Part shown: one piece after another, positions 30,965-40,273 of the stretch
Position numbering within the stretch: position 1 is the stretch's first letter
How the letters are laid out: each line of letters opens with the position of its first letter
NCBI RefSeq assembly: GCF_014648515.1
Contig: NZ_BMRG01000006.1
Location: forward strand, 21,828-85,827
Length of the DNA: 64,000 nucleotides
From: Saccharothrix coeruleofusca
GTDB lineage: Bacteria; Actinomycetota; Actinomycetes; Mycobacteriales; Pseudonocardiaceae
Reading direction: 5' to 3'
Made by a program: the position numbers and the translations under genes
Notes under the pieces: model-generated
What the model was told of the DNA's origin: nothing
The model's database searches: none
Seen by the model: the letters and a program-made list of their open reading frames with translations, nothing else

Positions 30965-31446
30965 GCGAGGACGACCGGGAGGTGGTCGCGCGGCAGTTGG
31001 GGCGTCCGCCGCGCGGCATGAGGGCCGTGGCGGCGCGCTGCCCCAGCGGCCACCCGGCGGTGGTGCAGACCAGCCCCCGGCTGGAGGACGGCACTCCCTT
31101 CCCGACCCTGTACTACCTGACCTGCCCCAGGCTGAACTCCCTGGTCAGCAGGCTGGAGAGCGCCGGTCTGATGAAGGAGATGACCGAGCGGCTGGCCGTG
31201 GACGAGGAGCTGGCCGCGGCCTACCTGCGGGCGCACGAGTCGTACCTGGCCGAGCGGGACGCGATCGAGCCGCTGGGCACGAAGGTCACCGCCGGGGGGA
31301 TGCCGGGCAGGGTGAAGTGCCTGCACGTGCACGTCGCGCACGCGCTGGCGGTGGGGCGGGGCGTGAACCCCTTCGGCGACGAGGCGCTGGACGCGCTGGC
31401 CGAGTGGTGGCCCAGCGGCGACTGCGCGGCAACGGTGAAAAACTGA
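30961..31446 (+). CDS. DUF501 family protein
   Basis: 161 residues with the DUF501 pattern: VARQLGRPPRGMRAVAARC, FPTLYYLTCPRLNSLVSRLE, and KCLHVHVAHALAVG-NPFGDEAL near the end. The Cys and His residues look like possible metal ligands. The function is unknown; it is regularly between ftsB/divIC and ppx in actinobacteria. It overlaps the upstream gene by 4 nt (GTGA). Its stop codon ends the first copy of a perfect 16-bp tandem duplication. Confidence 0.92.
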   Translation: MSEDDREVVARQLGRPPRGMRAVAARCPSGHPAVVQTSPRLEDGTPFPTLYYLTCPRLNSLVSRLESAGLMKEMTERLAVDEELAAAYLRAHESYLAERDAIEPLGTKVTAGGMPGRVKCLHVHVAHALAVGRGVNPFGDEALDALAEWWPSGDCAATVKN

Positions 31447-31462
31447 AACGGTGAAAAACTGA
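31431..31462. repeat. Perfect 16-bp tandem duplication at the DUF501 stop
   Basis: AACGGTGAAAAACTGA is repeated head to tail (31431-31446 and 31447-31462). The DUF501 stop TGA is the last codon of copy 1. A small inverted repeat GTGTCC-G-GGACAC follows at 31475-31487. It is probably a recent slippage duplication. Confidence 0.95.
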
Positions 31463-31573
31463 CCCCTGAGGGCAGTGTCCGGGACACAATGCCTCCCCCG
31501 GCCGTGACAGCGTGAGTCGTATGGGGCACGCTGGATCGTGGTCGGGGAGCGACACGATGGGGAGTTCGCGGCT

Positions 31574-32935
31574 GTGCCGAAGCGACGGGGACGCAAGCGG
31601 AGAGTGAATCCGGGCACCATGACGCCACGGCAGTGGGGCATAGCGGCGACCGCGACGTGCGCGATGCTGGTGCCCGCGCTGCTGCACGGCGCGGCGGGCC
31701 CGGACTGGGTCAACGTGGCGGGCCGCAGCGGCATCGAGGTGGTTCCGCCCACCCCCGGTGACGTGCTGGCCGCGCTGGCGCAGCAGGAGGACGGCGCGCT
31801 GGGCGCGACCGGCAGGCTGCCGGAGACCGACGAGCTCAGCGCCGCGCTGCTGGCCGAGGCGGACGACCCGTCGGGGTTCGGCGACGACCTGTCGCCCGGT
31901 CAGCTGCGCGGCGGTGCCACCAGCGGCCCGCTGGGCCTGCCCGGCGTGATGCTGGACGCCTACATGCGCGCCGCGGACCGGCTGGAGCGGACCACGCCGA
32001 ACTGCAACCTGCACTGGTCGCTGCTGGCGGGCATCGGCCGGATCGAGTCCGGCCACGCGCGCGGCGGTCGGGTCGACGCCAGGGGCAACACGATCAACCC
32101 GATCCTGGGCCCGGTGCTCAACGGCGGTCCCGGCATGGCGGCCATCTCCGACACCGACGACGGCCGGTACGACTACGACACGACGTGGGACCGCGCGGTC
32201 GGGCCGATGCAGTTCATCCCCTCCACCTGGGCGGGCTACGCGGCGGACGGCAACAACGACGGCCAGAGCAACCCGAACAACATCTACGACGCGACCGTCG
32301 GCGCGGGCAACTACCTGTGCGCCTACAACTCGGACCTGAGCGACCCGGCCCAGCGCGCCCGGTCGGTGTTCCGCTACAACCACTCCGACGAGTACGTGCG
32401 CACGGTCCTGTACTGGGCGGACGCCTACGCGGACGGCGTGACGCCGCTGCCGAGCCTGCCCGGTTCGGACGACGACTTCACCCCGCTGAACGTCAACCCC
32501 GGCGGCAGCTCGTCGCGGCCGGGCAACTCGGGCACGAACAACCCTGGCACGAATAACCCCGGCACGAACCCGCAGCAGGGCACCCCCGGCAACCCCGGCA
32601 GCTCGAACCCCGGTTCGCCGACCACGACCACCACGACGTCGCCCGACGGCAGCACCACGACCACGACGACGTCGTCCGACGGCAGCACGACCACCACCAC
32701 GACGTCGTCCGACGGCACCACGACCACGACTACGACGACCACGGACACGTGCCCGCCCACGCCGACGACTACGACCACCACCACGACCACCACGTCGACC
32801 ACGACCACCACGACGACGACGCCGTCGGGTTGTGAGACGACGACCACCACGACCACGACCACGGCCGCGGACACCCCGGCGGCCACGTCCCAGGTCGCGT
32901 TCCCGGCCGCGGTGTCCTCGCTGAAGCCGGTCTAG
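31574..32935 (+). CDS. Exported lytic transglycosylase with long threonine-rich tail
   Basis: 453 residues. A basic N-terminus (KRRGRKRRVNPG) precedes a signal/anchor segment (WGIAATATCAMLVPALLHGAAG is split here at about residues 23-43). The SLT_2-type domain (about 135-300) has IGRIESGHARG with the likely catalytic Glu, WDRAVGPMQFIPSTWAGYA and YNHSDEYVRTVL. The last about 130 residues are Gly/Asn/Pro then almost pure Thr with Ser/Asp/Gly, a likely cell-wall-spanning or O-mannosylated stalk. The GTG at 31574 has GGGAG 9 nt upstream; an upstream in-frame start at 31538 lacks one. It is near ppx and eno, as with other actinobacterial wall hydrolases. Confidence 0.9.
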   Translation: MPKRRGRKRRVNPGTMTPRQWGIAATATCAMLVPALLHGAAGPDWVNVAGRSGIEVVPPTPGDVLAALAQQEDGALGATGRLPETDELSAALLAEADDPSGFGDDLSPGQLRGGATSGPLGLPGVMLDAYMRAADRLERTTPNCNLHWSLLAGIGRIESGHARGGRVDARGNTINPILGPVLNGGPGMAAISDTDDGRYDYDTTWDRAVGPMQFIPSTWAGYAADGNNDGQSNPNNIYDATVGAGNYLCAYNSDLSDPAQRARSVFRYNHSDEYVRTVLYWADAYADGVTPLPSLPGSDDDFTPLNVNPGGSSSRPGNSGTNNPGTNNPGTNPQQGTPGNPGSSNPGSPTTTTTTSPDGSTTTTTTSSDGSTTTTTTSSDGTTTTTTTTTDTCPPTPTTTTTTTTTTSTTTTTTTTPSGCETTTTTTTTTAADTPAATSQVAFPAAVSSLKPV

Positions 32936-32999
32936 CCGGTCCAGCCGGGCGCGCGCCGTCGTCTACCGTTCCCACCAGCGCCAAGAGGACGGAGACGAG

Positions 33000-33956
33000 A
33001 TGGCGAGGGTGGCGGCGATCGACTGCGGGACGAACTCGATCCGCCTGCTGGTGGCCGATGTGACCGCGGCGGACGACGGGTCGCGCTGGCTGCGCGACGT
33101 CCACCGCGAGATGCGCGTGGTCCGGCTCGGCCAGGGCGTGGACGCCACCGGCGTGCTCGGCCAGGAGGCGCTGCGGCGCACCAGGGAGGCCCTGGTCGAC
33201 TACACCGCCGTGCTGCGGCGCAGGGGCGCGGAGCGGGTGCGCATGGTCGCCACCTCGGCGACCAGGGACGCCGCCAACCGCGACGAGTTCTTCGCCATGA
33301 CCCGCGAGGTGCTCGGCGTCGAGGCCGAGGTGATCACCGGCGACGAGGAGGCCCGGCTGTCGTTCACCGGCGCGGTCTCCGACCTGGCCCCCGAGGAGGG
33401 GCCGTTCCTGGTCTCCGACGTGGGCGGCGGCTCGACCGAGCTGGTGCTGGGCGCCTGGGACGGGGTGCGGGGGGCCGTGGAGGCCGCCAAGTCGGTGGAC
33501 GTGGGCTGCGTCCGGCTCACCGAGCGCTGCCTGCCCGACGACCCGCCCACGCCCGCGCAGGTGGAGCACGCGGTGGCGGTGGCCTCGGACACCCTCAAGG
33601 CCGCCTTCGAGCACGTGCCGGTGGCCAAGGCCCGCACCTGGATCGGCGTGGCGGGCACCGTCACCACGCTGGTGGCGCTGGCCAAGGACCTGCCCCGGTA
33701 CGAGCCGGACGAGATCCACCTCGCCCGGCTGAGCGTCGACCAGATCCGCGAGACCACCTCCCGGCTGCTGACCATGAGCCACGACGAGCGGGCCGCGCTG
33801 GGCCCCATGCACCCCGGCCGGGTGGACGTGATCACCGGCGGCGCGCTGGTCGTGCGCACCATCGCCGAGCACCTGGCCGAGCACGCGGGCGTCACCGAGC
33901 TGGTCGCCAGCGAGCACGACATCCTCGACGGCATCGCGTTTTCCCTGTCACGGTGA
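33000..33956 (+). CDS. Exopolyphosphatase / guanosine pentaphosphate phosphohydrolase (Ppx/GppA)
   Basis: 318 residues, the short single-domain actinobacterial form. ASKHA-fold motifs: AAIDCGTNSIRLLVAD (phosphate 1), VATSATRDAANRDEF, ITGDEEARLSF with the catalytic Glu, VSDVGGGSTELVL (phosphate 2), VGCVRL and VAGTVTTL. It removes terminal phosphates from polyphosphate or pppGpp. GGAG precedes the ATG. It is the conserved downstream neighbour of DUF501. Confidence 0.93.
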   Translation: MARVAAIDCGTNSIRLLVADVTAADDGSRWLRDVHREMRVVRLGQGVDATGVLGQEALRRTREALVDYTAVLRRRGAERVRMVATSATRDAANRDEFFAMTREVLGVEAEVITGDEEARLSFTGAVSDLAPEEGPFLVSDVGGGSTELVLGAWDGVRGAVEAAKSVDVGCVRLTERCLPDDPPTPAQVEHAVAVASDTLKAAFEHVPVAKARTWIGVAGTVTTLVALAKDLPRYEPDEIHLARLSVDQIRETTSRLLTMSHDERAALGPMHPGRVDVITGGALVVRTIAEHLAEHAGVTELVASEHDILDGIAFSLSR

Positions 33957-34102
33957 ATGTCAACTGGGATCGATCGTGACGAGCTTGTAATCGCTACCCC
34001 GTGTGGCACCGACCACACGGGGGTTAGCGTCCCCACCACGCTGCGGATGCAGTCGGCTCTCCTCGGCTACCGCCGGTCGAGTCGAGACAGTGGGGAGGAC
34101 GT

Positions 34103-35716
34103 ATGCGCGCACGCCTGGTCGCCGCCGCCACGGGGGTCGCTCTGGTCGCGGCAGGCTGCGGGGCCGCCGAGACCACCGGTTCCGCCGACGCGGGCATCAC
34201 CATCTTCAACACCGAGCCGGAGAACCCGCTGGTGCCCGGCAACACCACCGAGACCGGTGGCAGCCGGGTGCTCGACCCGCTGTTCACCGGCCTGGTCGAG
34301 TACCGCGGCGAGGACGCCCAGCCCGCCAACGCGATGGCCGAGTCCATCGAGACCACCGACTCCAAGGTGTTCACCGTCAAGCTCAAGCAGGGCTGGAAGT
34401 TCCACGACGGCAGCCCGGTGACCGCGAAGAGCTTCGTGGACGCCTGGAACTGGACCGCCTACGGCCCCAACGCCACCCAGGGCGCCACCTTCTTCTCGCA
34501 GATCCAGGGCTACCAGGACGTCCACCCGGCCGACCCGGACGGCCCCGACGGCCCGGAGAAGGCGCCCACCCCGACCACCGACGCGATGTCCGGTCTGGTG
34601 GTCGTCGACGACCACACCTTCACCATCACGCTGTCCGAGGCGTTCTCGGTGTTCCCGGTGACCGTCGGCTACGAGGTGTTCGCGCCGCTGCCGGAGGCGT
34701 TCTTCAAGGACCGGGCGGCCTTCGAGGCCGCGCCCATCGGCAACGGGCCGTTCAAGTTCGTCTCCCGGCAGCCCGGCGCGGAGATCAAGCTGACCCGCTA
34801 CGACGACTACCAGGGCAGCGACAAGGCGACCTTCAAGGACCTGACGCTGAAGGTCTACCAGAGCCGCGAGTCCGCCTACGCCGACCTGGTGGCCAACAAC
34901 CTGGACTTCCTGGAGGAGCTGCCGCCCAACGCGCTGGCGGGCAAGAAGTACGAGTCCGACCTCGGCGACCGGGTGGTGCAGCGGGAGACGCTGAACAACC
35001 AGACCATCGCGTTCCCGTTCTACCTCAAGCCCTACGACAACGTGGACCTGCGCCGGGCGATCTCCATGGCGATCAACCGCGAGGAGATCACCCAGCGGAT
35101 CTTCGAGGGCACCCGCAAGCCCGCCGACGGCTGGGTGCACCCGCTGATGAAGGGCTACACGCCCGGCCAGTGCGGCGAGTACTGCACCTACAACCCGGCC
35201 AAGGCCAAGGAGTCGTTCCAGAAGTCCGGCTACACCGGGGAGATCCTGCTGCTGTCCAACACCGACGGCGGGCACCAGGAGTGGGCCGAGGCGGTGGCCA
35301 ACAGCATCAAGAACACCCTCGGCGTCGAGACCAGGTTCGTGCCCTCCACCAGCTTCGGCGAGTTCCGGCAGAAGGTGAACGCGCACGAGATGACCGGCAT
35401 GTACCGGTCGGGCTGGATCGCCGACTACCCGTCCATCCAGAACTGGCTCAGCCCGCTGTTCCGCACCGGCGCGTCGTCCAACGACGGCCTGTACTCCAAC
35501 CCGGCGTTCGACGCCAAGATCGCCGAGGCCGACAAGGCCACCAGCGAGGACGAGGCGATCAAGCTGTACCTGGAGGCGGAGCGGATCGTGGCCCAGGACA
35601 TGCCGTCGATCCCGCTGTGGACGCAGAACACCATCGCGGGCAAGTCCAACCGCCTCAAGGTGGCCAACCTCGACCCGTTCCGCACGCTGGACGTCCCCAG
35701 CGTCGAAGTGGGCTGA
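34103..35716 (+). CDS. Oligopeptide ABC transporter substrate-binding lipoprotein
   Basis: 537 residues. The signal peptide ends in the lipobox VAAGC (about residue 22). It is a solute-binding protein family 5 member: NPLVPGNTTETGGSRVLDPLF, WKFHDGSPVTAKSFVDAWNW near residue 100, NGPFKFVSRQPG, and RRAISMAINREEI. It captures peptides or related solutes outside the cell for the permease/ATPase genes that follow in the same direction. GGGGAGG lies 7 nt before the ATG. Confidence 0.95.
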   Translation: MRARLVAAATGVALVAAGCGAAETTGSADAGITIFNTEPENPLVPGNTTETGGSRVLDPLFTGLVEYRGEDAQPANAMAESIETTDSKVFTVKLKQGWKFHDGSPVTAKSFVDAWNWTAYGPNATQGATFFSQIQGYQDVHPADPDGPDGPEKAPTPTTDAMSGLVVVDDHTFTITLSEAFSVFPVTVGYEVFAPLPEAFFKDRAAFEAAPIGNGPFKFVSRQPGAEIKLTRYDDYQGSDKATFKDLTLKVYQSRESAYADLVANNLDFLEELPPNALAGKKYESDLGDRVVQRETLNNQTIAFPFYLKPYDNVDLRRAISMAINREEITQRIFEGTRKPADGWVHPLMKGYTPGQCGEYCTYNPAKAKESFQKSGYTGEILLLSNTDGGHQEWAEAVANSIKNTLGVETRFVPSTSFGEFRQKVNAHEMTGMYRSGWIADYPSIQNWLSPLFRTGASSNDGLYSNPAFDAKIAEADKATSEDEAIKLYLEAERIVAQDMPSIPLWTQNTIAGKSNRLKVANLDPFRTLDVPSVEVG

Positions 35717-35781
35717 ACACCGGCGCCCGGCCCGTCCGCACCCGTGCGGGCGGGCCGGGCCGCTTGAGGGGAGTGGCGCCC

Positions 35782-36705
35782 GTGGGGCGGTACGTGCTGC
35801 GCAGGCTGTTGCAGATGGTCCCGGTGTTCCTGGGGACCACGTTCCTGATCTACGCGCTGGTGTGGGCGGTGCCCGGCGACCCGTTCGAGGGCAAGTGCGG
35901 CGAGCGGGACTGCCCCGAGTCGTACGTGGCCGCGATGCGCGAGAAGTTCAACCTGGACGACCCGCTGGTCGTCCAGTACGGCAAGTACCTGCTCAACCTG
36001 GTGCAGGGCGACTTCGGGCAGACCTCGGCCGGGTTGCAGGTCGGCGAGCGGATCGCGGCCACCTTCCCGGTGACGCTGCGGCTGGCGCTGGTGGCGCTGC
36101 TGGTCGAGGCGGTCATCGGGATCACCGCGGGCGTGGTCAGCGGGCTGCGCAACCGGGGGTTCCTGGACAGCCTGGTGCTGGTGTCCACGCTGTTCCTCAT
36201 CTCCATCCCGGTGTTCGTCACCGGGTACGTGGTGCAGCTGGTGTTCGGCCTGCAGCTGGGCTGGATCTCGCCGACGGTCAGCACGCCCACCTTCGGCAAC
36301 CTGATCGTGCCCGGTTTCGTGCTGGCCAGCCTGTCCATGGCCTACGTGACCCGGCTGACCAGGGCGGGCATCGCGGAGAACCGGCGCGCGGACTACGTGC
36401 GCACCGCGCTGGCCAAGGGGCTGCCGACCAACCGGGTGATCGGCGTGCACCTGCTGCGCAACTCGCTGATCCCGGTGATCACGTTCCTGGGCACCGACCT
36501 GGGCGCGTTCCTGGGCGGGGCCATCATCACCGAGGGCATCTTCAACGTGCCCGGCATCGGCGGCCTGGTGTTCCGCTCGATCCTGACCAAGGACGGCGCG
36601 ATGGTGACCGGGCTGGTCACCGTACTGGTGCTGGTCTACCTGCTGATGACGCTGCTGGTGGACCTGCTCTACGCCGTGCTCGACCCGAGGATTCGCTATG
36701 ACTGA
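35782..36705 (+). CDS. Oligopeptide ABC transporter permease, DppB/OppB type
   Basis: 307 residues with six predicted membrane segments, starting RRLLQMVPVFLGTTFLIYAL. The EAA-type loop that docks the ATPase is at about ADYVRTALAKGLPTNRVIGVHLLRNS. An insert with two Cys (GKCGERDC, about residue 34) follows the first membrane segment. The GTG at 35782 is preferred over one three codons upstream because GAGGGGA lies at proper spacing only to it. It overlaps the next permease by 8 nt. Confidence 0.94.
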   Translation: MGRYVLRRLLQMVPVFLGTTFLIYALVWAVPGDPFEGKCGERDCPESYVAAMREKFNLDDPLVVQYGKYLLNLVQGDFGQTSAGLQVGERIAATFPVTLRLALVALLVEAVIGITAGVVSGLRNRGFLDSLVLVSTLFLISIPVFVTGYVVQLVFGLQLGWISPTVSTPTFGNLIVPGFVLASLSMAYVTRLTRAGIAENRRADYVRTALAKGLPTNRVIGVHLLRNSLIPVITFLGTDLGAFLGGAIITEGIFNVPGIGGLVFRSILTKDGAMVTGLVTVLVLVYLLMTLLVDLLYAVLDPRIRYD

Positions 36706-37654
36706 CGCGGTGGCGGCAGGCGGACTGACCGCGGTGGGCGGCCCGGCGGGCGGCCCGGTGGGCGGGGCGGGCGGCGGGGACGCCGACAAGCCGCGCGGCC
36801 TGTTCGACGACGCCTGGCGGGAGCTGCGCGGGCGACCGCTGTTCTGGGTGTCGGTGGCGCTGATCCTGCTGGTGGTGCTGATGGCCGCGGTGCCGCAGCT
36901 GTTCACCTCCGCAGACCCCACCCTGGCGCAGCTGTCCCGCAGCCGCCAGGGCCCCTCGGCGGCGGCCTGGTTCGGATACGACAACCAGGGCTACGACATC
37001 TACGCGCGGGTCATCCACGGCGCGCGGGCGACGATCGTGGTCGGCCTGCTGGCCACGGTGGGCGTGGTGCTGTTCGGCGCGTCGCTGGGGCTGCTGGCCG
37101 GGTTCTACGGCGGCTGGCTGGACGCGGTGGTCTCGCGCATCGCCGACATCTTCGTGGGCGTGCCGTTCGTGCTGGGCGCGATCGTCATCCTGACCACGCT
37201 CAACGCGGGCGGCGGCGCGGGCGCGGCGCGGATCGTGGCGCAGGTGGTGCTGTCGATCTCGGTGCTGTCGTGGCCGGTGTCCATGCGCATCATGCGGTCC
37301 ACCGCCATCGCGGCCAAGCAACAGGACTACGTCAAGGCGGCCCGCTCGCTGGGCGCGGGCACCGGGCGCATCATCACCAAGCACCTGCTGCCCAACTGCG
37401 TCGCCCCGGTGCTGGTCTACTCCACCATCGCGCTGGGCGCGTTCGTCGGCGCCGAGGCGACGCTGTCCTACCTGGGCATCGGGCTGCGCCCGCCGGTGGT
37501 GTCCTGGGGCGTGATGATCAGCGCCGCCAAGGACTACATCCGGGTGGCCCCGCACGCCCTGCTGTTCCCCGCCGGCTTCCTCACCGCCACCGTGCTCGCG
37601 TTCGTGATGCTGGGCGACGCGGTGCGCGAGGCCCTCGACCCCAAGCTCCGCTAG
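36698..37654 (+). CDS. Oligopeptide ABC transporter permease, DppC/OppC type
   Basis: 318 residues. A Gly/Ala-rich N-terminal about 30 residues precede the first membrane segment (FWVSVALILLVVLMAAVPQL). The binding-protein-dependent transport domain carries the EAA loop QQDYVKAARSLGAGTGRIITKHLLPN. It pairs with the preceding permease to form the channel. It starts inside the previous gene and is followed 14 nt later by the first ATPase, with AGGAGGG before it. Confidence 0.94.
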   Translation: MTDAVAAGGLTAVGGPAGGPVGGAGGGDADKPRGLFDDAWRELRGRPLFWVSVALILLVVLMAAVPQLFTSADPTLAQLSRSRQGPSAAAWFGYDNQGYDIYARVIHGARATIVVGLLATVGVVLFGASLGLLAGFYGGWLDAVVSRIADIFVGVPFVLGAIVILTTLNAGGGAGAARIVAQVVLSISVLSWPVSMRIMRSTAIAAKQQDYVKAARSLGAGTGRIITKHLLPNCVAPVLVYSTIALGAFVGAEATLSYLGIGLRPPVVSWGVMISAAKDYIRVAPHALLFPAGFLTATVLAFVMLGDAVREALDPKLR

Positions 37655-37668
37655 GAGGGCAGGACCGC

Positions 37669-38652
37669 ATGACCGCCTTGCTGGAGGTCGAGGACCTCCA
37701 CGTGGAGTTCCGCACCCGTGACGGGGTGGCGCACGTGCTCAACGGCGTGACCTACCACGTCCAGGCCGGGGAGACGCTGGCCGTGCTGGGCGAGTCCGGG
37801 TCGGGCAAGAGCGTCACCGCGCAGGCGGTGATGGGCATCCTCGACACGCCACCGGCCTTCGTCACCGGCGGCTCGGTGCGCTTCCGCGGCGAGGAGCTGC
37901 TGACCGCCACCCCGCAGCGCCGCCGCGAGGTCCGCGCCGAGGGCATCGCGATGATCTTCCAGGACGCGCTGTCGGCGCTGAACCCGGTGTTCACCGTCGG
38001 CTTCCAGATCGAGGAGCAGCTGCGCCTGCGCCGCGGCATGAGCAGGCGCGACGCGCGCAAGCGGGCCGTGGAGCTGCTGGACCTGGTGCGCATCCCGCAC
38101 GCCGCGCAACGGGTCCGCGACTACCCGCACCAGTTCTCCGGCGGGATGCGGCAGCGCGCGATGATCGCGATGTCGCTGGCGCTGGACCCCGAGGTGCTCA
38201 TCGCCGACGAGCCGACCACCGCGCTGGACGTCACCGTGCAGGCCCAGATCATGGACCTGCTGGCGGAGCTGCAGCGCGAGCGGCGGATGGCGCTGGTGCT
38301 GATCACCCACGACCTGGGCGTGGTGGCCGAGGTCGCGGACCGCATCGCGGTGATGTACGCGGGGCGCATCGTCGAGCACTCCGACGCGCTGTCGCTGTTC
38401 CGCGCGCCCGGCCACCCCTACACCGAGGCGCTGCTGCGGTCCCTGCCGCACCTGGAGTCCAAGGGAACCAAGCTGGAGACGATCAAGGGCCTGCCGCCCA
38501 GCCTGCTGCGCATCCCGCCGGGGTGCCCGTTCCACCCGCGCTGCCCGCGCGCGGAGCAGGTGTGCTCGCTGGAAGTGCCACCGCAGGTGCCGCTGGGGTC
38601 CGGGCGCACCAGCGCGTGCCACTTCGCACTGGAGGTGGTCGGCCGTGGCTGA
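37669..38652 (+). CDS. Oligopeptide ABC transporter ATPase, DppD/OppD type
   Basis: 327 residues. Walker [13 protein letters not shown] (about 41), the Q-loop in [11 protein letters not shown], signature [12 protein letters not shown], Walker [13 protein letters not shown], and the switch His in ITHDLG. The C-terminal OppD/F domain has a four-Cys cluster ([16 protein letters not shown]...), as in Fe-S-binding Dpp/Opp ATPases. It overlaps the last gene of the operon by 8 nt. Confidence 0.96.
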   Translation: MTALLEVEDLHVEFRTRDGVAHVLNGVTYHVQAGETLAVLGESGSGKSVTAQAVMGILDTPPAFVTGGSVRFRGEELLTATPQRRREVRAEGIAMIFQDALSALNPVFTVGFQIEEQLRLRRGMSRRDARKRAVELLDLVRIPHAAQRVRDYPHQFSGGMRQRAMIAMSLALDPEVLIADEPTTALDVTVQAQIMDLLAELQRERRMALVLITHDLGVVAEVADRIAVMYAGRIVEHSDALSLFRAPGHPYTEALLRSLPHLESKGTKLETIKGLPPSLLRIPPGCPFHPRCPRAEQVCSLEVPPQVPLGSGRTSACHFALEVVGRG

Positions 38653-39661
38653 ACCCGTGGCTGAACCCGTGCTGGAGGTCCGCGACCTGGTCAAGCACTT
38701 CCCGGTGACGCGGGGTGTGCTGTTCAAGCGCACCATCGGGCGCGTGCGCGCGGTCGACGGCGTGTCGTTCACCCTGGGCGCGGGGGAAACCCTCGGCGTG
38801 GTGGGCGAATCCGGGTGCGGCAAGTCCACACTGGCCCAGGTGCTGATGCGGCTGGAGCCGCCCACGTCGGGCGAGGCGTACTTCGAGGGCAGGCCCATGT
38901 TCCCGATGCGCGGCGCGGAGCTGCGCGAACTGCGGCGGAACATGCAGATCGTGCTCCAGGACCCGTACACCTCGCTCAACCCCCGGATGACCGTCGGCGA
39001 CATCGTCGGCGAACCGTTCGAGATCCACCCGGAAGTCGCGCCGCGCGGCTCGCGCGCCGGGCGGGTGCGGGAACTGCTCGACGTGGTGGGGCTCAACCCC
39101 GAGCACATCAACCGGTACCCGCACCAGTTCTCCGGCGGGCAGCGGCAGCGCATCGGCATCGCGCGCGCGTTGGCGCTGCGGCCCAAGGTGATCGTGTGCG
39201 ACGAACCGGTGTCCGCGCTGGACGTCTCCATCCAGGCGCAGGTGATGAACCTGCTGGGGGAGCTGCAGTCGGAGTTCGGGCTGGCGTACGTGTTCATCGC
39301 GCACGACCTGTCGGTGGTGCGGCACCTGTCCGACCGGGTCGCGGTGATGTACCTGGGCAAGATCGTGGAGATCGGCACCGAGGAGCAGATCTACGAGCAC
39401 CCCACGCACCCGTACACGCAGGCGCTGCTGTCGGCGGTGCCGGTGGCCGACCCCGCGCTGCGCGGGCAGCGGGACGTGATCCGGCTGACCGGCGACGTGC
39501 CCTCCCCGATCGACCCGCCGTCCGGCTGCCGCTTCCGCACCCGCTGCTGGAAGGCCCAGGACGTGTGCGCCACCGAAGAACCCGCGCTCGTCGAGCGCGG
39601 GCTCCCCTTCGACCACCCCAGCGCCTGCCACTTCGCCGAGGAGCGCTCCGTCGTGCCGTAG
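38645..39661 (+). CDS. Oligopeptide ABC transporter ATPase, DppF/OppF type
   Basis: 338 residues. Walker [13 protein letters not shown] (about 55), [14 protein letters not shown], signature [12 protein letters not shown], Walker [13 protein letters not shown], the His switch in IAHDLSVV, and the C-terminal Cys-containing oligopeptide/dipeptide domain ([16 protein letters not shown]). The N-terminus has a short duplicated MAEPVAEPV. It ends the five-gene transporter operon. Confidence 0.96.
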   Translation: MAEPVAEPVLEVRDLVKHFPVTRGVLFKRTIGRVRAVDGVSFTLGAGETLGVVGESGCGKSTLAQVLMRLEPPTSGEAYFEGRPMFPMRGAELRELRRNMQIVLQDPYTSLNPRMTVGDIVGEPFEIHPEVAPRGSRAGRVRELLDVVGLNPEHINRYPHQFSGGQRQRIGIARALALRPKVIVCDEPVSALDVSIQAQVMNLLGELQSEFGLAYVFIAHDLSVVRHLSDRVAVMYLGKIVEIGTEEQIYEHPTHPYTQALLSAVPVADPALRGQRDVIRLTGDVPSPIDPPSGCRFRTRCWKAQDVCATEEPALVERGLPFDHPSACHFAEERSVVP

Positions 39662-39692
39662 CGGTTGGTGGTCGCCTGCCCCAGGGGTGCCG

Positions 39693-40028
39693 TCACGCGG
39701 CGCTCGCGAGCCAGACGCGTGCGGCCACGTTCTCCGGTCGGTGCTTGCCACCGGCCAGCTCGATGCGCACGGTGCGCCGAGGCGGCTCGGGTGGGGCCGA
39801 GACAGGGGCGTCGGAGGCACGTGGGGATGCCCCTGCCTCGGCGTGCCCGTCCGAGGAGACGGCGTGGACGGGCTGTCGGAGGGTCCGCAGGCGCTCGATC
39901 TCCTCGCGGAGTTCGGCGTACATCCGCGTCCTGCGCCTGCGGGCCAGCAGAAGGGGAACGATCACCGAGGCCACGGCGACACCCGTGGCGGCGCCGATCA
40001 CGAGAAGCACCCAGAACGCACCGCTCAC
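39693..40028 (-). CDS. Small single-pass membrane protein
   Basis: 111 residues beginning at a GTG with a near-ideal GGAGGT 5 nt upstream. There is one hydrophobic segment (FWVLLVIGAATGVAVASVIVPLLL, given as residues about 4-27), a basic stop-transfer RRRRTR, a short predicted coiled coil (MYAELREEIERLRTLRQ), and a polar tail. No recognised family. It converges with the transporter operon and is divergent from the second XRE gene. Confidence 0.75.
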   Translation of the reverse strand: MSGAFWVLLVIGAATGVAVASVIVPLLLARRRRTRMYAELREEIERLRTLRQPVHAVSSDGHAEAGASPRASDAPVSAPPEPPRRTVRIELAGGKHRPENVAARVWLASAA

Positions 40029-40171
40029 CTTGCACCTCCGTGTCTTGGGACGCCGCTGTGCCCGATTTCCCGAACCGGGCGGCGGACCAGTCGGGGTTGG
40101 TCCGCCGCCCTGGGCGTCACCCTCGGGCGCATCCGTCGGGAACGGACTGGAGTGACGCTTACGCACCGTAT

Positions 40172-40189
40172 AACTGACGATCGTCAGTT
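40172..40189. promoter_or_regulatory. Perfect 18-bp palindrome upstream of the second XRE gene
   Basis: AACTGACGATCGTCAGTT is a perfect palindrome in the 245-nt divergent gap between the small membrane protein and the XRE regulator, about 85 nt before the XRE start. It is probably an operator; the binding protein is unknown. The rest of the gap shows no gene. Confidence 0.65.
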
Positions 40190-40273
40190 GGCGATTCACT
40201 GATGGGGTGATTCGGTGCGCCCGCCCGAGCCGGGCAGGATGGACGCCGAGACGCTCTCGGCAGAGGAGGACAG

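Noticed and set aside
32425-32886. Valine-rich antisense frame opposite the threonine tail
   Set aside because: It is simply the complement of the Thr-codon repeat.
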